From Cordilura impudica (taxonomy: Eukaryota > Arthropoda > Insecta > Diptera > Scathophagidae): 64,000 nt of DNA. Below, one piece after another: positions 35,117 to 47,742 of this stretch. The notes beneath the pieces were generated by a model. That model was not told the DNA's origin, did not search any database, and saw only the letters and a program-made list of their open reading frames with translations. The DNA lies in NCBI GenBank assembly GCA_963682025.1, contig OY821517.1, positions 18,626,048 through 18,690,047 on the forward strand, read 5' to 3'. Position 1 is the stretch's first letter. The number at the start of each line of letters is the position of its first letter. The position numbers and the translations under genes are program-made.

Positions 35117-35706
35117 TTATACCCCATACCATATGTATATGTGGTCAGGGTATAATGACTTTGTGCTGATGTTTGTAGCTATCGAAAATATTTGACCGAT
35201 CGACTTAAAATCACTTTCCGAGTCGACTTAACGATGTCCGTCCCTCTGTCTGACTGTGTGTCCATGTAAATCTTTTAATCAAAGTACAGGTTGCAAATAT
35301 AAACATATTTTGATGAAGTTTAGTAAATAAGGTTCTATCGGCTATAAAATGTATGCTATTGAAATTGGTGGAAATCGGTTCATGTTCAGACTTAGTCCCT
35401 ATACAAATGACCCCTATGAGATCGACTTAAACTGCCATAACATCCAAAATGTCACATAGATCTCGGTAAAACTATGTTTGTGAATGTCTATTACATCCAC
35501 TAATCAGTAGGTACTAAAATAAACGCTATAGGGCAATTCTTAGTCATAGCCCCCATATAAAGCTAATTCCCAATCCTCACTTAAATATATCAAAAAAACA
35601 AAAATATTGCACAGATTTTTCTCAAATTTGGTTTGTATATGTTTTTGCAAAAAATAAGTGACCTTGCCAAATATTGTAAGGATCGGTTAATTTTTCGACT
35701 TAGATA
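35117..35706 (+). mobile_element. HINE-1 element, 3' truncated
   Basis: Starts ATACCCCATACCATATG...GTGGTCAGGGTATAATGAC. The body is normal to ggatcggttaatttttcgac at 35700, and the terminal ~130 bp with hairpin are missing. Confidence 0.8.
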
Positions 35707-35924
35707 TCATTTCAATTATCATTTCCTAAGATCTTCTGTTCTTGTCTTCATTATCATACAGGAATTTATTGAGGTAACCACCAAAGTTATTGAAAAAGCC
35801 TAGAATCGATCCGAGTTTAGAAATAACACCCACCTCTTTTCAGATTGAAACTGCAATTCATTATAAACTGAAACATAGCGTAGATATATATATGTATATA
35901 ACTTAAATATGGTTTGTTTTGAAA

Positions 35925-36572
35925 CAAGTAAGAGTGTTAACTTCGGCTATACCGAAGTTTTGCTATCCTCCATCTAGGTTTCATGTTTTCATAAAGATCT
36001 GGTCTTATTTCACTATTTATAACAAATATAAACAAAATATTCGAAAAATTAAATCGAACAAAATGTAACAAACAAAAAATTATAAACAAAATTTCCCACA
36101 CGGGTGATGAACCCATGACCTACCGTTTCTCATAACATAACTGATGGTAAGTTGTGGTTTTTGGTGAGGTTAATATATTTGCACCGTATTTTTTTTTATT
36201 TTTTTGAAGCTGTGTATGTTGTACACAAAACAACAACTTTGAATAAGTAGTATTTTTTTAAGAGGTGTCAGTACACTTAAGGCCATATCTTGTTAAAATG
36301 ATACTCGGTTTAGGCCGTTTTTAGTACCAACCTGCTCAAAATAATGAGAAACAACATTGTTCTAATTTTACACAGATTAATTGTTTATTTTGTGAATGAG
36401 TGTGATTTTAGCAGACGGAAAGATGGACGGTGAACTCTATATAGACTAGAGTTGTTATAAGGATCAGTAATATATATACATTATGGGGCCACAAATTCAA
36501 TTTCAAATGCGTTATAAATGGAATGACATATACATATATATACCATCTGCCGTTGGGAAGGGCATAAAAACT
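35925..36572 (-). repeat. HINE-2 element, inverted, with clear terminal hairpin
   Basis: Begins AAACAAGTAAGAGTGTTAAC, then the hairpin AACTTCGG...CCGAAGTT and gctatcctcc. The body carries cttaaggccatatcttg and ccaacctgctcaaaataatg, and the other end is ccgttgggaagggcataaaaac. The hairpin sequence is nearly that of Drosophila DINE-1. Confidence 0.65.
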
Positions 36573-36762
36573 TACTAGAAAGACCGTGTATAACGTAACG
36601 CAAACATATGGTCTAGCATGTTATTTATTTCCTTTGATTTTTATGGCCAAAATATGGAAAAAAAATTCAAATCAAAAGAAACTAAGGCAATACTTTGAAA
36701 CAATACTTTGGATATATTTAAAAAAAAACTAAGTTCGGCATTTAACATTTTAGTTTAAATTG

Positions 36763-37556
36763 TTTTTATAACCTATACCACTATGTGGTTAGGGTATAAT
36801 GACTTTGTGTTGATGTTTGTAACTATCAAAAATATTTGACCTAGACCCATCTTTTATTGTACCGATTGACTCAGAATCATTTTATGAGTCGATTTAGCGA
36901 TTTCGGTCCGTCCGTCCGTCTGTGTGTCCATGTAAACGTTGTAATCCAACTACAGGTCGCAAATATGAATATATTTTAATGAAACTTAGTGTATAAGCTT
37001 CCATCGGCCATAAGATGAACGCTGTTGAAATTGGTGAAAATCGGTGCATGTTCTGACCTAATCCCCATACAAATGACCCCTATGAAATCGACTTAAATTG
37101 TCATAATATCCAACTTATCATATAGATCTCGGTCAAATTGGGTTTGTTTATTACATCCATTTATCAGTAGTCCAAAAATAAACCCTGTAGGACAATTCTT
37201 AGTCATAGCCCCCATATGAAGTTGATTCCCGATCTTCACTTAAATCTTTCAAAAAACAAAAAAATATTGAACGGATTTTTCTCAAATTTTCTTTGCAGAG
37301 GTTTTGCAAAAAATAAGTTACTTTACCAAATATGGTCAGGATCAGTCCAATTTTTGATCTAGAGCTCATATAAATATAGCTCCGATATGAACTTTTTCAT
37401 ATCCGAAGGCAAAAAAATTAAAATCCATACCAATCAAATTTGGTTTATTCTTACTTTCTATATCCAATTAGTTGTACCTAGGAGATAGGGTCTCAAAACG
37501 CATGGTATAGGGTATCGTATAGTCAGTCTAGGCCGACTATTATTTTCTTCCTTGTT
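36763..37556 (+). mobile_element. HINE-1 element, full length
   Basis: ATAACCTATACCACTATGTGG to TTTTCTTCCTTGTT. 3' hairpin GTCAGTCTAGGCCGAC is slightly imperfect. All body blocks are present. Confidence 0.85.
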
Positions 37557-38984
37557 ATTTTAAATATTTGTTACATTTTTGGTTGTACGACTAAAATATT
37601 ATAATTCTATAAAATTCAATACAAATGAAATTTCAGCTTCTAACAGGCGTTCTGATTTGTTTGTTAAAAAAATATTTAAAAAATCAGCATATCCCGCATT
37701 AAAATCTAACTGAGCATTTAGTGTGTTTTTTTCAGAAATTTGTTTATTTCTATGATTAAAATTTTTTTTGTTAAACCAATTAATTTCAAAAAAAAAAAAA
37801 AAATATATACTTGAATTAATTAAATAAACTAAAATTTTCAGCAGAATGTTTTTTCTTCGAAAACTTATTGATCTATAAAATCTATAATTAAATTATACTC
37901 AAGAACAACAAGCTAATAGTGTAGGTTTCTTTTTTTTTTATCAAATCGATTCGCCTCTAGGAAATTTCAATTAAAATTTTTTACATTACAATGAAACGGC
38001 GAATAATATATAACTGTTTCCAAAAACATAATGTCAATGTCAAATTAAATGAAATATTTTTCCTACTTGTAGCAAAATTACAAAATATTATTATTATTTG
38101 TATTTGAAGTGGTGGGCGCCCAACTAAATACGTCATATTTATTGTAATGTTATGTTCGGGTTGAATGCTTTTTTTTCCTTCTTTTGGCCATTTAAAACAA
38201 ACTCGTTTTTATTGTCAGTTAAGGGCGTTTATTTATGCAATAATAATGAAAATAATGCAACAAATGCTAAATATGCACTTGCTATTATTATATTCTATAT
38301 TTGCAGCCAATTTTCGTCAAATGCCAATGTATAAATCATATTTTCTGTGAGGGTGTTGCATGTGTTATGAATGTGTAAATTTATAAAATGCAAGAGTATT
38401 CAACTGGAAAGATACTCGTATTCATATATAATTTATTTTTGTAGGAACCATTTAAATTTACAAATATGGATATTGAGCTAAACTTGACACGCGACAAAAG
38501 CCATATTTGACTAAATATTACAATAAGGTGATCATAATTCGATAAATGTAGGTTAACAGAGTTGAAATAACGGCTAAGTCTAATGAAATGGCAAAAAGTT
38601 AATATGAAATACATTTTTATATTTATTTAAGCAATAATTTGAGTTCATACCAAACATGGGATATTTAAAATTCTTCGACTATAAGAAAAAAGCAATTCGG
38701 TACTTAAATTACTAAAATCTATTAATATCAAAAATAAAATAAGCAATTTATATTTATAGTTACAGTATTGGTATTGCTGAACTTCTTACAATCCCTAAAA
38801 ATTGGCCATTAACCAACTAAGAAGTATTTAAAAAAAAATCAGTCCCACTTGCATTTATAATTTCCATAAAATGACAGGGTTAAAAATCATTCAAATGTCA
38901 CTAAAATAATTATAGGAGGTCTGGTTCAACCTAACTTTACACTATTTGGCTTTTATAAGTTGCAAAACAAAAAAGATTATTAAA
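37557..38984. other. No recognisable feature
   Basis: AT-rich; short open frames at 38150-38350 overlap in two frames and have no motif. Confidence 0.45.
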
Positions 38985-39830
38985 TTTGGCTGAGCCGAAT
39001 CTTCGATACCCTATACCTGTTGGGTACAATTACCATTTTAATACCTTCAATTTCTAAAGTTATAAGAAAGAAATCGAACCCTACTATAATTAAATAACAG
39101 ATATTCATCTATGAGAATTTTTTTTATTAGCAGTATTTCAATTCTATAATTAAAATATATTTTTCTCCTTTTCTAATTATTTTTTTTTATACAATATGTA
39201 ATATGAAAAATATAGCTTCATCAGAAAATGAAGTCAGCTGCCTATTTCGATGGCGGCTCCAGTGCTTAACAAAAAGTCAGCGACTGTGCCAAGATGGCTT
39301 TAAGGCACACGTCTTGGATCTCTGGACATGTGGGGTATAACCATACATACACTCCCATAAAGCAAATGCTACAAACACAACGACCTCAACAATAGAAACA
39401 GCTACAGCTATCATACACAAGAAACAAAAATTGGAATTATAATTATAGAAAAATCATATTTTTTCAAGGAATTTTTTACATTTTCATTGAAATCTCGAGA
39501 TATATTAAACCAATTTTGATGATTTTAAACAGTAAGCTGCTTAAGATATCAGCGAAACATTTTCACTAGAACTGAGCGACGCAGTTGACCTAATGAGGGC
39601 ATGATCGTTATTTGCACAGCCGGACAGACGGACATCGCTATATTAACTCTGCTTGTTATAAAGATCAGGAATATATATATTTTATGCGGTCCAAATTTTT
39701 TTCTAATTTTTACAAATGGAATTACAAAATTATATACACCATATACATATAGAAAGAAATACTGGTTCTGGTATCAAAAATTTGAAATAAAATCATGTCG
39801 TGATTTGGAAGAAGATTCTAATACCACAAA
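38985..39830 (-). repeat. HINE-like repeat, third subtype (tentative)
   Basis: Begins aagattattaaatttggctgagccgaat (hairpin TTCGGCTCAGCCAA-like) and ataccctatacctgttggg. Near 39600-39690 it has the family block cagacggacatcgctatattaac and ataaagatcaggaatatatat. The region between (39050-39590) is unassigned. Confidence 0.4.
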
Positions 39831-39909
39831 ACACGAGCAATAATATTTAAAATTAAAAAAAAAAATTGGTTGCTGCCCCAGCTACAATTGTTTGACAGAT
39901 ATAAGTAGA

Positions 39910-40720
39910 AACAAGTAAGAAATTATAGTCGGTCTAGACCGACTATACGATACCCTATACCATGGTTTAGATACCCTATCTCTTCGGTCCAACTTATTCG
40001 ATATAGAAAATAAGCATAAACCAAAATTGAGTGGCATTGTTATTAATTTTTTGGGCTTCAGATATGAAAAAGTTCATATCGGGTGCTATATTTATATGGG
40101 GACTAGGTCGAAAAATGGACCGATCCTGACCATATTTGGTAAGGTTACTTATTTTTTGCAAAAACTTATACAAACCAAATTTGAGAAAAATCTGTGCAAT
40201 ATTTTTGTTTTTTGATAGATTTAAGTGAAGATCGGGAAGCAGCTCTATATGGGACCTATTACTAGGAATTGTCCTATAGGGATTATTTTTGGACTACTGA
40301 TTAATGATATATTATTATAACAGAAGTCCAATTTGACTGAGATCTATATGATAACTTGGATCTTATGGCAATTTATGTCGATTTCATAGGGTCATTTGTA
40401 TGGGGACTAGGTCTGAACATGGACCGAATTTCACCAATTTCAACAGTGTTCATCCTACGGCCGATAAAAGCTTATATACCAAATTTCGTCAAAATATATT
40501 CATATTTGCGACTTGTAGCTTGATTACAAGGTCTACATGGACACACAGACGGACGGACAGACGGACGGACGGACTGACATCGCTAAGTCGATCCCAGAAA
40601 GTGATTCTGAGTCGATCGGTATAATAAAAGATGGGTTTAGGTCAAATAATTTTGGTAGTTACAAACAGCAGCACAAAATCAGTATACCCAAACCACATAG
40701 TGGTATAGGGTATAAAAATT
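39910..40720 (-). mobile_element. HINE-1 element, full length, inverted
   Basis: AAACAAGTAAGAAATTATAG, perfect AGTCGGTCTAGACCGACT hairpin (39929-39946), ATACCCTATACCATGG. The opposite end is ccaaaccacatagtggtatagggtat. Both subterminal boxes are intact, making this one of the best copies. Confidence 0.9.
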
Positions 40721-40726
40721 ATTATT

Positions 40727-41303
40727 ACGATACCCTATAACATGCATTTGGAGAAATGGTCAGAGGTCCAACTAATTGGATATGGAAAATAAGCATAAAT
40801 CAAATTTGAGTGCCACTGTTATTCATTTTTTGCCCTTACATATTGGATGGTATATCGGATGCTACATTTATATGTGGACTAGGTCAAAAAATTGACCGAT
40901 AATATTAATATTTTTTTTTTTTATAGATTTTAGTAAATATCGGGTAGCTGTTTTATATATTGGACTACTGAATAATGGGTGTAATAACTGGACAGAAACC
41001 AAATGAATCTATATGATAATTTAGATTTTATGGTAATTTTAGTCGATCTCATAGGGGACAATAGCTTTCGCCCCATGATCGATAAAAACTTATATATAAA
41101 ATTTCATAAAAATTAATTCAAATTTGTGACCTATAGTTTGAGTACAAGGTTTTCGTGGACGAACGGTCATCGTTAAATCAACTCAGAAAGTGATTCTGAG
41201 TCGATCGGTATAATTAAAAATGGGTTATGTCCAATATTTCTGCTAGTTACAACTGTCATCACAAACTCATTATACCCCGACCACATATTGGTATGAGATA
41301 TAA
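40727..41303 (-). mobile_element. HINE-1 element, inverted, tandem to previous copy
   Basis: Follows the previous copy directly in the same orientation but without the 3' hairpin/tail. It starts at the internal box GATACCCTATAACATGC and ends ccacatattggtatgagat. The arrangement suggests recombination or a rolling-circle read-through between subterminal boxes. Confidence 0.75.
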
Positions 41304-41700
41304 AAAGTAATCACATGCAGGTGGCGCCAACTTACCACAAATTACTTTTCTCCTCTTCATCACAGTTTAATGTGTGATGGATGACACGTCGTACATTACC
41401 GTTGCAGGCAATTAATGAGAGATAGAACATTATTTTTAGTCTTCCAGTTAGAAAGCACCCGAAAATATTTATAATACGTATTTCGAAGAAAGTTTTTATT
41501 CTGGTGGACCATAAGTGAAAATGGTATCAATACTTTTTCCCAAAGGGGATAAGCTGTCGATGCGTAAGTTTGTAATGAAAGGTGTATTTCTGATCTTGAT
41601 AAATTTCTATAAAATAATTATCTGGCCAGATTTACTTTATTCACATTACGCTAAAGCTTCAATTGAAAATCTCGAATCACAAAAACATCGGCAAAAAAAT
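41304..41700. other. Unassigned
   Basis: No certain family. A 62-codon open frame at 41515-41703 has no motif I trust. Confidence 0.4.
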
Positions 41701-44554
41701 TAATTAATTTATTTATTTATTTATTGTGCTTTCCTGGACAACAAGAATATTATTCTTATAATAACAGTACAGGATTAATTAATTATAAGGGTACAATGTG
41801 CTGATATAAATGAAATTAATTATTTATAAAATAAAATAAAATAAAACAAAATAACAAAAAAAAAAAAATAAAATAACAAATATCAAAAATTTTACTATGC
41901 AAAATAATCAAAAATTAGTTTTTTAAAAAGTCTTGCGTTGCTTGTTAGTTGATAAGTTTGTGGAAGTGCATTCCAAAGACGAACTCCGTACACAAAGAAT
42001 TGCTGTTCTGAGACAAGTGTCCTATGAATAGGAATTATGAGCTTTCTTCCTCTATCAGATCTGGCAAATTGCAATTTTTCGAATAAGTAGCTAGGTTTTT
42101 TTGTGTAAATAATTTTGTGCATAAAAATTAGAACTCTAATTTTTAAAAGATTATCAAAAGACACACCAAATAGTCTTACAGAGAAGGGAGTTATATTATT
42201 ATATGCAACATTGAGTCGATGTTTGCTCGAGGAGTCGCAATTAGCAAAAATTTCATAGCCGTACAAAAGTCCAGGAATAATTTATGTTTTGGCTAGTAGA
42301 ATTCTTACTTTCAAAGGTGTGAAATATTGCGTTGACCATAGAGATCTCAGTTTAACGTAAGTTTGCCCAACTAAATTATTTATATGATTTGACCACGATA
42401 AAGAGCTGTTAAAGATAATACCTAGATTTTTGGGAGAAGAAACAATAGGAATCTTTTGACCGTTAATTTGAATATCAGGAACAATGGATGGTTGTTTAGA
42501 CCGTCTACTTATCATCAAACATTTAGATTTGAATGGGCTTAAAATGAGCTGGTTGGCCGTAGCCCAACGATGGATATTATTTAAATCCTCTTCGAGTTTT
42601 CCTATATTGTGATTAATTGAAGCAGTCGTAGTGCTTAAATATAACTACACGACATCGGCACACATATGAATTTTGCAATGGAGAAGTTGTGAAGGTAGAT
42701 CATTAGCATATAGAGAAAAAAGCAAAGGCCCTAGGATGGATCCGTGGGGCACTACTCTCGTAATATTCGACGTTGTCGAGATTTTATTTTTCACGTAAAC
42801 GGATTGGGTACGATCAGATAGGTAGGATCGAAGGAGATTTACAGATGATGAAGAAAATTTAAAAAGATGTTTCAGCTTATTACATAGCATTAAGTGGTCA
42901 ACAGTATCGAAAGCCTTTAAATGGTCAAGTAGGACCAAAAAATTAACTGTGTTATCATCCAGTTCCTGCCTTATGTTTTCAGTTACTTCAGTCAAAGCAG
43001 TAACACAACTATGATTAGATTGAAAACCTGATTGTATATTCGACAACAAACCAATCTCATTTATGTAAGTGGTCATTTGTTTGTGAAGGAGCTTTTCGAG
43101 TTCTTTTGAAAAGTAACACTGGATTGCTATGGGGCGGTATTCGTTAGTAGATTTAGGAACAGGAATTATTTTGGTATCTCTCCATTTGCAAAGGAAAGTG
43201 CTTGTGGTTATAATTGAGTTACGGAAGTGTGTTAAATAAGGCACGAGAAAGGGCAGCAAAATCCTCACAAATACTGGATGAATATTATCATGTCCGATTG
43301 CATTAGATTTAGCACCAACAACACTAAGGGCCATTATTACAACTTGCCGTTAGTTAAAGGCAGGATTTTGTCTGCCCGATAAATAGCTTTGTATTATTAC
43401 AACTTTAATTTTTTATTGTTATTACTATTAATAATAATACTTAATGGATAAAAAAGTAATAAATAAAGGTTTTATAATGTAAAGCCATTTATCGGTCCGA
43501 CAAAATCCTGCCTTTAACTAACGGCAAGTTGTAATAATGGCCCTAAGATAAACATCTTCATGAGTTACACACGAAAATTCAAAACAATTAATGGAGTCAT
43601 TGTTAAAATTGTAAAACGGGGAGTTGTTGTTGTGTACTACTGGTAAATTACTGAAGACTGAGTTTGACTCATTGACATCAATACTGCTATCAAAACTTTT
43701 AATGCCTTTCCCTATACCAATATCACGAACGTGTTTCCGGGTTTGTCGTGAGTCCATAGCGGACTCAAAACGCCTTGAATAATAGACCGATTTAGCTTTT
43801 CTAATGCTGTTGTTAACTTTTTTCCTTGCAGTATGGTAATCATTTTTGAGCGCAGTGGTTTTAAATCGCTTCCACCTTGAATAACATACATCTCTGAGAG
43901 AAATAACTGCTTTATATTAGATGTAAACCATGGCTTTGCTTTGGATTTACAGGATCGAGTAACTAAAGGAACTGTAGCATCGTATAAACTTGTTATGTTT
44001 GCTTCAAGAGAGCAAAGTTGATCATTTACGGAGGACATATAATAAATATTCTCCCAATTAATATGTCCAAAGTATTCGTATAGTAAATTATAATTTAAGT
44101 TTTTAAAGTCTCTGTATGAGTACATGGAATTTGTTTCACCCTGAATATGAAAATCGTAGGCAAGAAAAATTAAATCATGTTTGGAAAAACATGATGCTGA
44201 AATTTGGTCATAAAGTAACACGTTAGAAATATTGCTTACAAAAAAGAGATCCAACAAAGTATTATTGCTGGTAGAGAAATGATTAGGATTAGAGCGGTTT
44301 GCAGGTTCAAGACCAAGATATGACATATTGTCCAACAGAGTTGATTCCAATAACATGTTTGAATTAAAGTCGCCTGAAATTACAACATCATTGTATGATA
44401 CGGTTAGCGATGCCCGAAATGTTCTCCTAATAAGAGTGATTGGAAATTTTTTAATTCTGTTTAACTTAATCTTATTATGTTTACTATAAATAAATAAATA
44501 GTTAATCGAAAATGCTTCTTCTTTACTACTTCTTAGTTGTTTACTTTTTGCCAT
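41701..44554 (-). pseudogene. Non-LTR retrotransposon, 5' truncated, MITE-interrupted
   Basis: Minus strand, 5' to 3'. Endonuclease tail at 44554-43712 (GDFN at residues 61-64, SKHD at 124-127 of that frame). Linker at 43757-43544. RT at 43327-42645 with YRPIAIQ, LDHLKAFDTVDH, RVVPHGSILGPLLF and HMCADVV. Thumb at 42518-42282 (SSPKNLGIIFNSSLSWS). C-terminus at 42266-41895 (LLKIRVLIFMHKIIYTKKPS, LWNALPQ). A 3' end made of TTTA-type repeats on the plus strand lies at 41710-41731. Defects: YADD is CADV, PQGS is PHGS, there are stops between the pieces, the N-terminal endonuclease is missing, and a MITE is inserted at 43328-43543. Clade: CR1/jockey-like; no RNase H seen. Confidence 0.85.
43328..43543. 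mobile_element. Harbinger-type MITE, 216 bp
   Basis: Perfect 45-bp terminal inverted repeats (43328-43372 and 43499-43543) starting GGGCCATTATTACAACTTGC, then imperfect pairing for about 30 bp more. Flanked by TAA on both sides (43325-43327, 43544-43546). A 3-bp TWA duplication and GGG-starting ends fit PIF/Harbinger. Excision in silico of the MITE plus one TAA joins EDVY and LSVVGAKS of the LINE in one frame, confirming the target duplication. AT-rich interior, no ORF. Confidence 0.9.
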
Positions 44555-45345
44555 ATACGTTATTAATAGACATACGAAGATCTAAAAAGATATAAAAACG
44601 TGGAGAAAAATATCATATTTGCATCTTTTTAGCTCTCTAAATTTAAGTGAATAGCGGGAAACTGCTTTATACAGTAACTATGACTAACATCAGTAATTGA
44701 CGATAAAACAACTTTATATTTTGGACCTATAAAGTTTACATGGACTCATTGGCAGATGGCAGATTTTATCCTGAATCCATGTCTTTAATTAAAGCTGTGT
44801 ATGGGGGAAAGTATTTTTCCAAAAATTTACATTCAGTTATAATAGTGGTGCTCACCAAATTTCTGGAAACAAAATTGCTGTTAATGTAAAAACTATCTTA
44901 AAACAATCATAAAATTTGTATAAAACTTTTTAATTGTGCGAATTATAAAAATATTAATAAAAGATTACATTGATAGCACAAAGATTTCTAAAAACTATTA
45001 AATGTTGTTTATATAGAAAAGTGTAAAGAGCAGCACTCCTTAAGAAAACCAAAACAAAAAAGCAACCCAATACAATTGCGGAAGTAATGAGAAAAATATA
45101 AACAAAATCTTTTCGCCAGCAGAAGATAAATTCAACGAGAACTACAGCTATAAACGGGCAGAAGTGCAAATAAAAACCAACGACAAGGCGTGAAAATTTA
45201 AAATAAATATAAAACTGAAAACAAAAAAATAAATGGAAATAAAACGAAAATCAAATTCAGTAAATACAAATTGAGAAATTAGTAAAGAATAAAAAAAAAG
45301 GAGAACACTAATATATTGACTGTTACAAATACAAAATTGCAGGCC
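44555..45345. other. HINE fragment and possible 5' UTR
   Basis: 44630-44700 contains aaatttaagtgaatagcgggaaactgc, a decayed HINE-1 internal block. From about 45000 to 45345 the plus strand is A-rich and C-containing (caaaacaaaaaagcaaccc, cgagaactacagc, aacgggcagaagtgc), unlike neighbouring repeats, and leads into the candidate first exon. No TATA box or initiator stood out. Confidence 0.35.
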
Positions 45346-45391
45346 ATGACGACAGCTAAATGGATTTGGTATTTAGCATTAACAATATTAG
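45346..45391 (+). CDS. Candidate first coding exon with signal peptide
   Basis: ATG at 45346 opens MTTAKWIWYLALTILG (15 complete codons plus one base), followed immediately by GTAAGA, a good 5' splice site (TTAG|GTAAGA). The translation is a short polar start with one Lys and then a hydrophobic core, as expected for a secretory signal peptide split from its protein by an intron. The preceding ~300 bp look like 5' UTR, possibly with an acceptor at ttgcag|gcc just before the ATG. No downstream exon could be joined, so protein identity is unknown. A 46-base exon can arise by chance; transcript evidence is needed. Confidence 0.3.
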
Positions 45392-46269
45392 GTAAGAAAA
45401 TTATATTAAAAATTTTTAAACTAAAACGATAATATCGCAAGCTAATGGCAAATATGTTTTAACAAAGCGTTTAGCGAATTTATTTAAAATACTCGTACAT
45501 CCATAATACTATTTTGAAAATTAAAAAAAAAAAAATAACACATAAACTTAAGAATTTATAAAAAAAAAAATAAAGAGAATGAGGACGTCATCTACTTGGC
45601 GTATGATTATTTCCACATATTTTTTAATACAAATTGTGACGAAAGACGATCAAAAAAATATATATAATTTTTTTTTTTTGAAAACTAAATATTGAGATCA
45701 CAATTTTTTTTTTTTTTTGGTTTCATAATTTGGTTATCATAATTTGTTTCAAATTAATCTAATTTTCTTATCTTGAAAGTAAATCAGTCAATAAGAAATT
45801 TAGTTGCTTTTTTATGTTTTCGGTGCGTCTGAGATTACGTTTGAATGTTTTTCTCTATTTGGCAATGGCCATCAAAACACAATGCTTCAAATGTTGGGAC
45901 CTGTTTCATTATTGATTCTTTGTACGATGCTGCTATTATAGATCATTCGCCAAATTTATTATTGGAAATATAGAAATAGATTTCGAATATTTTAGAAAGT
46001 TGTAAGAAAACAACACAAAAATAGTACCAGCCAGCAACGTAGAAAAATTTTGTTTTATTGTATAATGTTTACACGCGACCTTTTAAGGTCAAAGGCCTTA
46101 TTTATGATTTCTATTATATACTAAATTTGGCTCCGGTCCAATATTCGCGTTGCCTTTAAGTGGTTAGAACTTTTTTATAAAGCAAAAAAATAGAAAAAGT
46201 CAAAAAACGTCAAAAACACAATCATAATTTATGTGACCGCAAAACGATTTTGAGGTGTTTTTGAAATAT
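45392..46269. other. Putative intron start / unassigned
   Basis: AT-rich with two T runs at about 45668-45680 and 45703-45718; no repeat family recognised. Confidence 0.4.
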
Positions 46270-47012
46270 AAACAAGAAAATTATAGTTGATCTAGACTGA
46301 CAATACGATACCCTATACCATGGTTTAGATACCCTATCTCTTCGGTCCAACTAATTGGATATAGAAAATAAGCATAAATCAAATTTGAGTGGGATTTTTA
46401 TTAATTTTTTTGGCTGCAGATATGAAAAAGTCCATATCGAGTGCTATATTTATATGGAGACTAGGTCGAAAAATGGATCGATTCTGACCATATTTGATAA
46501 AGTCACTTTTATTTTGAAAAATTATATACAAACCAAATTTGAGAAAAATCTTTGCAATATTTTTGTTTTTTGATAGATTTAAGTGAAGATCGGGAAGTAG
46601 CTCTATATGGGGCCTATGACTAATAATTGTCCTATAGGCATTATTTTTGGACTACCGACTGATGGATATAAAAGACACATACAAACCCTAATTGACTGAG
46701 ATATATATGATAATTTGGATCTGGTGGCAATTTATGTCGATTTCATAGGGGTCATTTGTATGGTCTGAACATGGACCGAATTTCACAATTTCAATAGCGT
46801 TCATCCTATGGCAGATCAAATCTTTGATTACAAGGTTTTTTACATGGACACACAGACGGACAGACGGACAGACGGACGGACATCACTAAATCGACTCAGA
46901 AAGTGATTATGAGTCGATCGGTATAATAAAAGAGGGGTCTAGGTCAAATATTTTTGGTAGTTATCAGCACAAGGTCATTATATCCAAACCACATAGTGGT
47001 ATAGGGTATAAA
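46270..47012 (-). mobile_element. HINE-1 element, inverted
   Basis: AAACAAGAAAATTATAG, hairpin decayed (GTTGATCTAGACTGAC), ATACCCTATACCATGG. The far end is ccaaaccacatagtggtatagggtat. Small internal deletions. Confidence 0.85.
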
Positions 47013-47189
47013 AAAAACAAATATAATTCAATTCTATATACCGTCACTTCAAGCCAAACCCGGACACCATAATACAAATTTTTATTACTCTATAAATCTG
47101 ACCTATATACATTTTTTGTAATCTACCAATAGGTTAACAGGAGCCATTAAACTGTAAAAATGCTTCAAAACCTGTGAAATGGTGCAAAA

Positions 47190-47690
47190 AAAGCAAAAAC
47201 GCCCACAACAAAAATTTCTGTAAAGTAAGAAGAAGAACGTTTTATTTTAAGACAGTTGAAAGCTAATCCTCTTTAAGGGCACCAAAACATGCTTCTATAG
47301 AGAAGCAAAGCAGGTCTAAATGATAGAAAAGCAAGACAAAAGCCCTTTATTAGTAAGCGTTATCAAACAATACGATGGAGTTATGCAAAGGAACATGAAC
47401 ACCAGCATTTTTCTTTCTGGGAGTCATTTTCTACAGCAGGACCAGGATCTTTGTACTTTATTGATGTGATAATGGAGCAAAATGTACATCTATAATAGAC
47501 ATTTTGAAGGAAAATTTTACAAAAAGTAACCAAAACATAACTTTGTTTTTGTCACTGATTGCAAAAATTTTATCGCCATATAATAGCAAAGATATCACAG
47601 CTCAGGCAGCCAAAAAAATATGAAAATTTTTGGGCATGGCAGTAGCATTACTGAATAAAAAATTTTTATATAGAAATATAGATTGATAAA
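47190..47690 (+). pseudogene. Second Tc1-like transposase remnant
   Basis: Frames pieced together read KRYQTIRWSYAKEHEHQHFS, AGPGSLYFIDVIMEQNVHL and IDILKENFTKSNQNI. These match the Tc1 blocks between the HTH linker and the second Asp (...AKEH...W.KV; TA.GPG.L.FI.GIM....Y..IL...L). Several stops and frameshifts, and the third catalytic region is not found. It differs in sequence from the 7.1/60.3-kb Tc1 family. Confidence 0.65.
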
Positions 47691-47742
47691 TTATCTTTAT
47701 TGATTTTTTTTTTAATTCGTTATAATACTTACTAATACTTTT

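Noticed and set aside
44954..45169. 71-codon hydrophobic ORF opposite the possible 5' UTR
   Set aside because: Hydrophobicity comes from the complement of A-rich DNA; no supporting signal.
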